A model generated the notes under the pieces. That model did no database searches. It was given only the letters and a program-made list of their open reading frames with translations, and was not told the DNA's origin. Source: Candidatus Omnitrophota bacterium (lineage in GTDB: Bacteria; Omnitrophota; Gorgyraeia; 2-01-FULL-45-10). Taken from it: a DNA stretch of 30,952 bases. Location of the stretch: positions 1 through 30,952 of the forward strand of contig JAUYPN010000055.1 in the NCBI GenBank assembly GCA_030695725.1. The letters run 5' to 3'. Below are positions 1 to 5,717 of the stretch, one piece after another. Numbering within the stretch: the first letter of the stretch is position 1; each line of letters begins with the position of its first letter. The position numbers and the translations under genes were made by a program.

Positions 1-20
1 ATTTTGAGATACCAAATCAT

Positions 21-87
21 GTCATGCCCGCGGAAGCGGGCATCCATACACAATTCTCGTCTGGATTCCCGCTTTCGCGGGAATGAC
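21..87. repeat. REP-like palindromic repeat, two inverted half-units
   Basis: The left half reads GTCATGCCCGCGGAAGCGGG followed by CATCCA. The right half is its near reverse complement, with TGGATTCCCGC, a TTTC turn and GCGGGAATGAC. Each half is itself a hairpin (CCCGC/GCGGG). This GTCATnCCCGCG...GCGGGnATCCA palindrome is a widespread dispersed bacterial repeat. A single half-unit recurs at 11715-11740 inside the hydrogenase large-subunit gene. Confidence 0.85.
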
Positions 88-129
88 AAACGGGCTAATT
101 TGGACAGCAATGATGCCTAATGTAAATTT

Positions 130-331
130 ACTATGTAAAAATTCTGACAAAAAATTCAGCCCTATGAAGTAGTATAGCATCACTGGTCGTCTGAATTTTT
201 TCCTAAATCGCCATAATGTGCCCTGGTCAATCTGAAAGATTGCCCAGGACCGGTCCTGCGAAATTCTATGAATTTCGCAGGGTCAGAATTTTTGACATCA
301 GCGTCAGGCTGGGACACCAAAGGTAACCGCC
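130..331. repeat. Composite dispersed repeat, copy 1
   Basis: Long near-identical stretches are shared with 2279-2418: a block starting CTATGTAAAAATTCTGAC and running through ACTGGTCGTCTGAATTTTT, and a second block TCAGAATTTTTGACATCAGC through GGGACACCAAAGGTAACCG. Within the element AAAAATTCTGAC faces GTCAGAATTTTT as inverted arms. This copy carries about 68 extra bases (213-280) that copy 2 lacks. The extra part holds two hairpins: CCTGG-t-CAATCT/AGATTG-c-CCAGG at 222-248, and a perfect 12-bp stem CCTGCGAAATTC/GAATTTCGCAGG at 255-281. Confidence 0.85.
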
Positions 332-340
332 TACCGTAAA

Positions 341-358
341 AGCTAAAAGGGGTCAGGC
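341..358. repeat. 18-bp repeat matching the end of pabB
   Basis: AGCTAAAAGGGGTCAGGC is identical to the reverse complement of 20100-20117, about 20 kb away. Repeats of the AAAAGGGGTCAGGC type are commonly seen as dispersed inverted-repeat ends in bacterial genomes, often linked to IS200-like (REP-associated) transposases. No transposase is present here, so that link is inference. Confidence 0.7.
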
Positions 359-374
359 GCCTGGCACTTATTGT

Positions 375-412
375 TAACGCCGCTTCAGGCGGTACTCCGC
401 AAGGCCCGCCTG
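375..412. repeat. GC-rich module, inverted copy at 2510-2547
   Basis: This 38-bp block (starting TAACGCCGCTTCAGGCGGTA) matches the reverse complement of 2510-2547 at 35 of 38 positions by eye. A diverged partial copy lies at 2675-2712 (CCCCGCAAGGTTCGCCTG), and fragments with CTTGCGGGGTA occur at 4891-4901. It forms part of the modular repeat family that surrounds the hyp genes. Confidence 0.75.
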
Positions 413-489
413 CCAACACTGCAGGGCTTTGTGAGTGGCCATTAGAAATTTTTTGGTATCATGTCTATGACTAATTGGTGTGCAAGGAG

Positions 490-600
490 TTACGTCGAGC
501 GAATGCAGGAACTGACTGACCCCCGCTGTTTTGCTTTGGTTTGCTTTTAGCAAAACAAAGCAGCGGGGGGAAGGAATTCCTGCAAATGAGCGAGACGTAA
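490..600. repeat. Long imperfect inverted repeat (about 110 bp)
   Basis: Outer arms TTACGTC (490-496) and GACGTAA (594-600) pair. Next GCAGGAA (505-511) pairs with TTCCTGC (577-583), and the core CCCCCGCTG pairs with CAGCGGGGG (520-528 and 561-569) around an A/T-rich centre. The whole block could fold as one cruciform or RNA hairpin. It contains no recognisable gene. It looks like a miniature inverted-repeat element or a structured RNA; the sequence alone does not decide. Confidence 0.75.
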
Positions 601-691
601 ACCGCAGCACACGGCAAAAAATTTCGCATATACTAGCTTGGAAAAATCCCCGAGCGAACAAGATGCGGAATTTCTTACCGGTGAGCGAGGG

Positions 692-711
692 AAATTTCAG
701 GCCGCGAACAA
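692..711. repeat. 20-bp repeat, perfect inverted copy after hypC
   Basis: AAATTTCAGGCCGCGAACAA is the exact reverse complement of 2189-2208. The two copies therefore bracket hypF-hypC as inverted repeats. Diverged direct copies, with core TTAGGCTGTGARCAAAAG, lie just before hypD (2727-2744) and before the UPF0280 gene (4916-4933). Confidence 0.8.
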
Positions 712-815
712 AGACCTGAAGTGGTGGCAGGAAGACGTCAGCGCAAGCGTGGCCACCAAAAGTTCCGCCGTCCGAGGTGATTTAAAAATTAAAGGGAGGC
801 AAGCGGCGGAAAATT

Positions 816-824
816 TGCTATAAT
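816..824 (+). promoter_or_regulatory. Extended -10 promoter, possible leaderless hypF start
   Basis: TGCTATAAT is a perfect extended -10 element. There is no good -35 box 17 bp upstream, which an extended -10 can compensate for. A transcription start 6-7 nt downstream would fall on or next to the A of the hypF ATG at 831, so the message would have little or no leader. The only purine-rich stretch (GGGAGG, 794-799) lies more than 30 nt before the ATG, too far to act as its ribosome-binding site. Confidence 0.5.
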
Positions 825-830
825 ATTGAC

Positions 831-1955
831 ATGGCCATGAAGAAGCTGACGCTGCCGTTTGGGGTGAAAAAGCCTATTTTGGCTTGCGGAGCCGATCTTA
901 AGGGAGCCTTCGCGCTTGCCAAGGGCAGAGACGCCTATCTATTTGACGGATTTGGCGATCTATCGGATCTCGATAATTTTACGAAGTACGAGAAGGCGAT
1001 CGAGGCGGCGAAAAAGAAATTTAAGATAGATCCGCAGGTGATCGTCTGCGACATGCATCCCGGGTATTTTTCAACTCAATTTGCTGAAAGCTGTCAGCTT
1101 TCAGCTGTCAGCCCTCAGCTATACAGAGTGCAACACCACGAAGCTCACATAGCCAGCGCCATTACCGATAATGACATAAACGGTGAAGTGCTCGGCGCGG
1201 CGTTCGACGGAACGGGGTACGGCCCGGACGGTAATATCTGGGGCGGGGAGTTTTTCGTCGGGAATATCAGAAATATGAAAAGGGCCGCGCATCTTGATTA
1301 TATCCCGATGCCCGGAGGTGAGGCGTGCATCAGAGAGCCTTGGCGAATGGCCGCGAGTTATTTGTATGCGATCTTTGGCCCGAACTTTTTGAAATTAAAA
1401 ATGGACTTCGTGAAGAGTATTGATAAAAATAGCTGGACGATACTGAAAGAGATGATCGATAAAAAATTAAATTCGCCGCTTACTTCGAGCATGGGCAGGC
1501 TCTTCGACGCGGCGGGCAGCATGATCCTGAATAAAAGGAAGGCGAAATTCGAAGCGGAGCTGCCGATAGAACTTGAGGATATTGCCGACGAGAACGAGAA
1601 CGGGCATTACGATTTTGAACTGAGAAAGACCGACGGCCTGATCTCGATAGATATGTCCGGGGCCATAAGGGGCGTTCTGAAAGACGTGGATAAGAAAGTT
1701 CCCATATCCAGGATATCGGCGAAATTTCACAATATGATAGCGTTTATAATACTGAAGGCGGCCGGGAGACACAAAGCAAGGAGAGTGGCCTTAAGCGGGG
1801 GGGTATTTCAGAATAAATTCCTGAAGGAAAGGTCGGTCAGATTATTGAAGGACAACGGATTTAAAGTCTATACACATTTAAGGGTTCAGACCAGCGATTC
1901 GGGTATACCGCTGGGGCAGATCGCCATAGCGAACGCGAGGGCAGCATGTGTTTAG
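831..1955 (+). CDS. hypF: HypF C-terminal (Kae1-like carbamoyltransferase) domain only
   Basis: HypF supplies the carbamoyl group that HypE turns into the cyanide ligands of [NiFe]-hydrogenase. This 374-residue product aligns only with the C-terminal Kae1-like half of the usual protein of about 750 residues. It starts at the LACGADLKGAFAL segment, has the metal-site motif HHEAH (102-106), GTGYGPDG (127-134) and LSGG (321-324), and ends in the usual DSGIPLGQ region. The acylphosphatase, two zinc-finger and YrdC domains that make carbamoyl-adenylate are absent, and the frame is closed upstream by a stop at 783. The missing half may be a separate gene elsewhere, or this may be a decayed copy. 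A 23-bp palindrome (1083-1105) encodes part of the loop before HHEAH. The gene overlaps hypC by 10 nt. The family call is firm; completeness of function is doubtful. Confidence 0.85.
   Translation: MAMKKLTLPFGVKKPILACGADLKGAFALAKGRDAYLFDGFGDLSDLDNFTKYEKAIEAAKKKFKIDPQVIVCDMHPGYFSTQFAESCQLSAVSPQLYRVQHHEAHIASAITDNDINGEVLGAAFDGTGYGPDGNIWGGEFFVGNIRNMKRAAHLDYIPMPGGEACIREPWRMAASYLYAIFGPNFLKLKMDFVKSIDKNSWTILKEMIDKKLNSPLTSSMGRLFDAAGSMILNKRKAKFEAELPIELEDIADENENGHYDFELRKTDGLISIDMSGAIRGVLKDVDKKVPISRISAKFHNMIAFIILKAAGRHKARRVALSGGVFQNKFLKERSVRLLKDNGFKVYTHLRVQTSDSGIPLGQIAIANARAACV
1083..1120. repeat. Palindromic repeat inside hypF
   Basis: GCTGAAAGCTG and CAGCTTTCAGC are perfect 11-bp arms around a single T (1083-1105). 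Further CAGCTGTCAGC and CTCAGCT units follow to 1120. It is translated in frame as part of the loop between the STQ and VQHHEAH segments, residues about 85-97. Confidence 0.8.
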
Positions 1956-2152
1956 CCGTACCGATGAGGATAGTCGAGATTAACGGCGACGAAGGGTTCG
2001 TTGAGTCGTCCGGATTGAAGCGGAAGGCGAACTTCTCGCTCATAAAAAATCCCAAGCTCGGCGAGTACGTGCTTTTGCATGCAGGATTTGTCATAGAGAG
2101 GGTCAAAGAAAAAGAGGCGCAAAAAACCCTCAAAGCGCTTAAGGGAATATAG
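1946..2152 (+). CDS. hypC: HypC/HybG hydrogenase maturation chaperone
   Basis: This small chaperone carries the Fe(CN)2CO unit together with HypD and delivers it to the hydrogenase large-subunit precursor. The 68-residue product begins MCLAVPMRI; Cys2 is the invariant iron-binding residue exposed after Met removal. The remainder has the small beta-barrel pattern typical of HypC (length usually 70-90). Its ATG lies inside the last codons of hypF, indicating translational coupling. Downstream is a 613-bp repeat block before hypD, so coexpression with hypDE is less certain than usual. Confidence 0.95.
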   Translation: MCLAVPMRIVEINGDEGFVESSGLKRKANFSLIKNPKLGEYVLLHAGFVIERVKEKEAQKTLKALKGI

Positions 2153-2188
2153 TTTTTTCATTATTGTTCTTTGCCAGTGCGAGGGGCA

Positions 2189-2208
2189 TTGTTCGCGGCC
2201 TGAAATTT
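2189..2208. repeat. 20-bp inverted partner of the pre-hypF repeat
   Basis: This is the exact reverse complement of 692-711. It lies 37 bp after the hypC stop. Confidence 0.8.
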
Positions 2209-2218
2209 TTTTAAGCGA

Positions 2219-2418
2219 TAGGCGGTTACCTTTGGTGTCCGCCTTCCGCTGACGTAGATTGGCATTAGGCATGCCAATCTACTATGTAAAAATTCTGACA
2301 AAAAATTCAGCCTATGAAGTAATATAGCATCACTGGTCGTCTGAATTTTTTTCTAAATCGCCCCAGGGTGTCAGAATTTTTGACATCAGCATCAGGCTGG
2401 GACACCAAAGGTAACCGA
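2219..2418. repeat. Composite dispersed repeat copy 2 with inverted ends
   Basis: GGCGGTTACCTTTGGTGTCC near 2221-2240 is the reverse complement of GGACACCAAAGGTAACCG at 2399-2417, so the block has terminal inverted repeats about 19 bp long. Inside are a perfect 12-bp hairpin GTAGATTGGCAT/ATGCCAATCTAC (2254-2282) and the long segment shared with copy 1 (2279-2418 against 130-331). It lacks the two-hairpin insert found in copy 1. No transposase is encoded. It resembles a non-autonomous miniature element. Confidence 0.8.
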
Positions 2419-2509
2419 CATTGTAAGAGAGAAAATAAGTTCTAACGGCTGTTTACAACATCGCTAGCACTATCAAAGTGTTAATATTTTTCAAAGAGAG
2501 CGTTGCGCG

Positions 2510-2547
2510 CAGGCGAACCTTGCGGGGTACCGCCTGAAGCGGCGTTA
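2510..2547. repeat. GC-rich module, inverted relative to 375-412
   Basis: This 38-bp block matches the reverse complement of 375-412 with three mismatches. Confidence 0.75.
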
Positions 2548-2639
2548 AAAATTTTGATACATTATGGCAATACAGAAAGGCCGGACAAACTGGGCAAGAG
2601 TTCTTCTTGCTGCCAGGTTGGACGGCCATCAAAATTTTT
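2547..2639. repeat. Nested hairpin of about 90 bp
   Basis: AAAAATTTTGAT (2547-2558) and ATCAAAATTTTT (2628-2639) are perfect 12-bp arms. Inside, GGCCG (2579-2583) pairs with CGGCC (2623-2627), and GGCAAGA pairs with TCTTGC-t-GCC around GTTCT. The order of nested stems suggests a structured RNA or a miniature inverted-repeat element. No known RNA family was recognised. Confidence 0.65.
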
Positions 2640-2726
2640 CCGAATAAATTGGTATGCCTAATCCAATTTATGTCCGCTGAAGGCGATACCCCGCAAGGTT
2701 CGCCTGAGGCCGAGGCAAAAAAAATT

Positions 2727-2744
2727 AGGCTGTGAACAAAAGCC
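2727..2744. repeat. TTAGGCTGTGARCAAAAG element before hypD
   Basis: TTAGGCTGTGAACAAAAG ends 21 bp before the hypD ATG. It aligns with the 692-711 repeat and with the element at 4916-4933 before the UPF0280 gene. Whether it is a leftover of a mobile repeat or a shared regulatory site cannot be told here. Confidence 0.55.
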
Positions 2745-2765
2745 TTTGGGCTAAAAGAAATTATA

Positions 2766-3857
2766 ATGAAGTATGTCGATGAGTTCAGGGATAGGGGATT
2801 GATAGATAAGGTGGCCCGGGAGATCCGCCGTGCTGTTGATCCTGACCGCGTTTACAATATCATGGAAGTGTGCGGCACGCATACGATGAGTATATTTCGT
2901 TTCGGACTGCGCGATATATTACCATCTAATATCCGGCTTATTTCGGGCCCCGGATGCCCCGTATGCGTTACGCCGAACGAGTTCATAGACAAGGCGATAG
3001 TCATCGCCAATTTGAAGAACGTGATAATAGCGACGTTCGGCGATATGCTGAAGGTCCCGGGATCTTCTTCGAGCCTCGAGAAGGAGAAGGCCTCAGGCGC
3101 CGATATAAGAATGGTCTATTCGAGCCTCGACGCTCTCGACCTGGCGAGAAAATATCCAAATAAGGGTATAATATTTTTGGGGATAGGTTTTGAGACTACG
3201 GCCCCGACGGTGGCGCAGTCCATCCTGATGGCGAAGAAGGAGGGTTTAGGTAATTACTCCGTCCTATCGGGCCATAAGACGATGCCCGAAGCCCTCGAGG
3301 CGCTGGTGAGCGGCGGAACTATAAATGTCGACGGATTTCTGCTCCCGGGCCATGTAAGCGCCATAACGGGTCAAGAGCCGTACGGATTCTTAAGCGCTAA
3401 ACATAGGAAGAGATGCGTTATTTCGGGATTTGAACCGCTCGACATTATGCAGGCCATTCTTATGCTCGTAAGACAGTCCGCGCCGGCCGTGGAAGTGCAA
3501 TATAAGAGGATAATAGGCAGGGAAGGCAATCCTTTGGCGCGAAAGATAGTGGCCAAGATCTTCGAAAAGAGCCCGTCTGTCTGGCGGGGCATCGGAACGA
3601 TCAAAAAGAGCGGTTTAAAGATAAAGAGCGGCTATAAAGAATTTGACGCGGAGGTAAAATTTCATCCAAAGCCCAAAATGTCGAAGGAAAACCCGAACTG
3701 TTTCTGTGGCTATATTCTTAAGGGGCTGAAGACTCCCTATGACTGCAGACTATTTGCGAAGGCGTGCACGCCTGAAAAACCGGTAGGAGCGTGTATGGTT
3801 TCGAGTGAAGGGACATGCGCGGCGTATTATAAGTACGGAGTACGGAGTAGGGAGTAG
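2766..3857 (+). CDS. hypD: HypD hydrogenase maturation Fe-S protein
   Basis: HypD is the scaffold on which HypC and HypE assemble the Fe(CN)2CO group. The 363-residue protein is of usual length. It shows MEVCGTHT with Cys36, GPGCPVC with Cys64 and Cys67 (the active-site and redox cysteines of the family), GFETTAPT, GHVSAITGQEPY, and a C-terminal cluster-binding region with Cys312, 314, 327, 334, 343 and 351. The ATG at 2766 gives the normal family start. No clear Shine-Dalgarno precedes it, and a TATAAT overlaps the start codon, which is probably accidental. The last residues come from a 7-bp tandem repeat (3832-3856). hypE starts immediately after the stop. Confidence 0.97.
   Translation: MKYVDEFRDRGLIDKVAREIRRAVDPDRVYNIMEVCGTHTMSIFRFGLRDILPSNIRLISGPGCPVCVTPNEFIDKAIVIANLKNVIIATFGDMLKVPGSSSSLEKEKASGADIRMVYSSLDALDLARKYPNKGIIFLGIGFETTAPTVAQSILMAKKEGLGNYSVLSGHKTMPEALEALVSGGTINVDGFLLPGHVSAITGQEPYGFLSAKHRKRCVISGFEPLDIMQAILMLVRQSAPAVEVQYKRIIGREGNPLARKIVAKIFEKSPSVWRGIGTIKKSGLKIKSGYKEFDAEVKFHPKPKMSKENPNCFCGYILKGLKTPYDCRLFAKACTPEKPVGACMVSSEGTCAAYYKYGVRSRE
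3832..3856. repeat. 7-bp tandem repeat forming the hypD 3' end
   Basis: The unit AGTACGG occurs twice, followed by AGTAGGG and AGTAG. It encodes the last few residues (GVRSRE) and the stop codon of hypD, beyond the conserved family end. Confidence 0.75.
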
Positions 3858-4859
3858 ATGGAGAAGATACTTTTATCGCATGGCAGCGGCGGGACGATGA
3901 TGCATAAACTGATAGATTCTCTATTCATGAGAGAATTGGGTAATCCGACTTTGATAGAGAAGAAGGATTCGGCCATTGTCGAGATCGGCGGCAAAAAAAT
4001 AGCGTTCACAACCGATTCTTATGTGGTGAACCCTATCTTTTTTCCCGGCGGAGATATAGGGAGCCTTGCGGTTTACGGCACCGTAAACGATCTGGCGGTC
4101 TGCGGAGCAAAGCCGTTATTCATATCGCTAGGGCTGATCATAGAGGAAGGTTTCGACAGAGATCTATTAGAAAAAATAGTCAAGTCCATCTCATCGGCCG
4201 CTAAGAGGGCCCGGGTTGATGTCGTTACCGGCGATACTAAGGTAGTTGAAAGAGGCTCATGCGATAAGATATTTATAAATACGAGCGGCATCGGAGCAAT
4301 ATATTACCCTGGGCTATCGATAGAAAATATAAAGCCCAGAGATAGCGTCATCTTAAGCGGCACCATCGGTGAGCACGCCATCAGTGTGCTGTCGAAGAGA
4401 GAAGGCATCTCTTTTTCGACTATCGTGCGCAGCGATTCAGCGCCGCTCAACGCGCTGATAGCGAAAGTCCTAAGCGTATCCAAAGGAGTAAGATTTATGA
4501 GGGACCCGACAAGAGGCGGGGCGGCCACTACACTTAATGAGATGGTTACCGGCGGCAGATTCGGTATCTCGATCGAGGAGGAGGATCTGCCCGTTACCGA
4601 AGGCGTCAGGGCCTCGTGTGAGCTTCTCGGCTTCGATCCGCTCTATCTGGCAAACGAGGGAAGGGTGATAATCGTTGCTAAAAGAGATGATGAAAAAAGA
4701 ATACTGAGAGCGATGAGATCAGATCCGCTGGGTAGGTCATCCCGCGTCATAGGTACCGTGACGAAAGAGTATCCCGGAAAAGTCTACATGAATACTTCAT
4801 CGGGCGGCAGGAGGATCGTCGGGATGTTATCAAGTGAACAATTACCGAGGATATGCTGA
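3858..4859 (+). CDS. hypE: HypE carbamoyl dehydratase
   Basis: HypE takes a carbamoyl group from HypF on its C-terminal cysteine and dehydrates it with ATP to a thiocyanate, the source of the hydrogenase CN ligands. The 333-residue PurM-like protein begins with LSHGSGGTMMHKLI. It has the nucleotide-binding segments TDSYVV, GTVNDLAVCGA and TGDTKVV, then RDPTRGGAATTLNE and NEGRV. It ends exactly in PRIC, with the terminal catalytic Cys333 intact. It abuts hypD with no gap. Because HypE is complete, a carbamoyl donor must exist, which sharpens the question about the shortened HypF. Confidence 0.97.
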   Translation: MEKILLSHGSGGTMMHKLIDSLFMRELGNPTLIEKKDSAIVEIGGKKIAFTTDSYVVNPIFFPGGDIGSLAVYGTVNDLAVCGAKPLFISLGLIIEEGFDRDLLEKIVKSISSAAKRARVDVVTGDTKVVERGSCDKIFINTSGIGAIYYPGLSIENIKPRDSVILSGTIGEHAISVLSKREGISFSTIVRSDSAPLNALIAKVLSVSKGVRFMRDPTRGGAATTLNEMVTGGRFGISIEEEDLPVTEGVRASCELLGFDPLYLANEGRVIIVAKRDDEKRILRAMRSDPLGRSSRVIGTVTKEYPGKVYMNTSSGGRRIVGMLSSEQLPRIC

Positions 4860-4915
4860 CATTTTTTCGCTCAAAGCAGCGGACGGCGGATCTTGCGGGG
4901 TAGTTGCCGAGACGA

Positions 4916-4933
4916 TTTAGGCTGTGAGCAAAA
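4916..4933. repeat. TTAGGCTGTGARCAAAAG element before UPF0280 gene
   Basis: This is the third direct copy of the element, with one base changed from the one before hypD. It is preceded at 4873-4910 by a diverged GC-rich module containing CTTGCGGGGTAG. The sequence between hypE and the next start is otherwise featureless. Confidence 0.5.
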
Positions 4934-4982
4934 GATTTTGTGCTGAAGAAATATATTGTTAGAGAGCGAGAGTTGGCGTAAT

Positions 4983-5702
4983 ATGTATAAGGAAAGATCT
5001 TACAGGCGATGGGTAAAGAGCGAGGGCCTAGTTACTTTTGAGGTTAAAGAGCGCGAAACTGATTTACTGATTTCGGCCTCAAAAAACCTCGAAGCGGCCT
5101 CTCGCGAAGCCATCCTAAATTACAGGCAGGATATCGAATTGTACATAAAGGCCCATAGGGATTTTTTCACATCGCTTGAGCCGATAGATGTGGACGGCGA
5201 CGCTCCGAAAATAGTAAAGGCGATGGCGGACGCCGGTAAGAAAGCGTCCGTCGGGCCCATGGCGGCTGTAGCTGGAGCGATAGCGGAGTTTGCGGGAAGA
5301 GATCTTCTGGCATATACTGATGAAGTTATAGTAGAGAACGGCGGGGATATATTCGTAAAGACAAAAGTCAGAAGGATCCTCGGTGTCTATGCCGGAGAAA
5401 ATTCGCCGTTTAGCGGAAGATTAGCTCTCGAGATATCTCCTTCGGATATGGGCACGGGCGTCTGTACGTCGAGCGGCACGGTGAGCCACTCTCTATCCTT
5501 CGGGAAGGCGGATGCTGTGCTTATAGTGTCTAATAATACGGCGCTTGCAGATGCGGTCGCCACTGCGGCAGGTAACGCAGTCAAGGGGCCAGGATCGATA
5601 GAAAAGGGAATAGATATTGCCAGGGCAATAGAGGGAGTCAGTGGTGTGCTCATACTGGTAGGCGATAAGATGGGTAGCTGGGGAGAAATAAAATTAGTCT
5701 AA
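4983..5702 (+). CDS. UPF0280 / COG2122 protein (ApbE-like fold)
   Basis: This is a 239-residue protein of the UPF0280 family. In Methanosarcina the COG2122 member MA1715 is reported to aid sulfide assimilation; its reaction is not settled. Visible family segments are MYKERSYRRWV at the start, KETDLLIS-like RETDLLIS, VGPMAAVAGAIAEF, ENGGDIFV, and GTGVCTSSGTVSHS near the middle. I chose the ATG at 4983 because the family starts there; an upstream in-frame TTG at 4956 would add nine atypical residues. It is followed 15 bp later by a NIL-domain ferredoxin, a pairing that supports a sulfur or homocysteine role rather than a hydrogenase role. Confidence 0.85.
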   Translation: MYKERSYRRWVKSEGLVTFEVKERETDLLISASKNLEAASREAILNYRQDIELYIKAHRDFFTSLEPIDVDGDAPKIVKAMADAGKKASVGPMAAVAGAIAEFAGRDLLAYTDEVIVENGGDIFVKTKVRRILGVYAGENSPFSGRLALEISPSDMGTGVCTSSGTVSHSLSFGKADAVLIVSNNTALADAVATAAGNAVKGPGSIEKGIDIARAIEGVSGVLILVGDKMGSWGEIKLV

Positions 5703-5717
5703 AAAAGGAGGGATACC

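Larger units (their letters stand above)
1..815. other. Gene-free repeat-rich region upstream of hypF
   Basis: I see no credible protein gene here. The short open frames match no family I know and lie across hairpins. The stretch holds, in order, a GTCAT/CCCGCG palindrome, a composite repeat that recurs after hypC, an 18-bp repeat that recurs at the end of pabB, a GC-rich module, a 110-bp inverted repeat, and a 20-bp repeat whose inverted copy lies after hypC. No trace of the acylphosphatase, zinc-finger or YrdC parts of HypF was found here. Confidence 0.7.
2153..2765. other. Gene-free repeat block between hypC and hypD
   Basis: No protein gene is visible across these 613 bp. They hold the inverted partner of 692-711, a 12-bp hairpin (2254-2282), composite repeat copy 2, the inverted GC-rich module, a nested hairpin (2547-2639), a small hairpin TAAATTGG/CCAATTTA (2645-2670) with the loop TATGCCTAAT, and the TTAGGCTGTGAACAAAAG element directly before hypD. 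The motif ATGCCTAAT recurs in or beside hairpins at 112-120, 2262-2272 (minus strand) and 2654-2662. Confidence 0.75.

Noticed and set aside
638..823. 61-codon open frame just before hypF
   Set aside because: It is in a different frame from hypF, shows no HypF N-terminal or other family motifs, and lies over the repeat at 692-711.
1..830. Possible N-terminal half of hypF broken by frameshifts
   Set aside because: No acylphosphatase, paired CxxC zinc-finger or YrdC-like segments can be seen in any frame; the sequence is palindromic repeats.
1..830. CRISPR array
   Set aside because: Repeats here are palindromic, few and unevenly spaced with different lengths between them; there is no regular repeat-spacer pattern and no cas gene.
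2762..2767. TATAAT as a -10 box for hypD
   Set aside because: It overlaps the hypD ATG, so transcription from it would begin inside the gene.
4956..4982. TTG start adding nine residues to the UPF0280 protein
   Set aside because: The family begins at the MYKERSYR segment, and no ribosome site supports the TTG.
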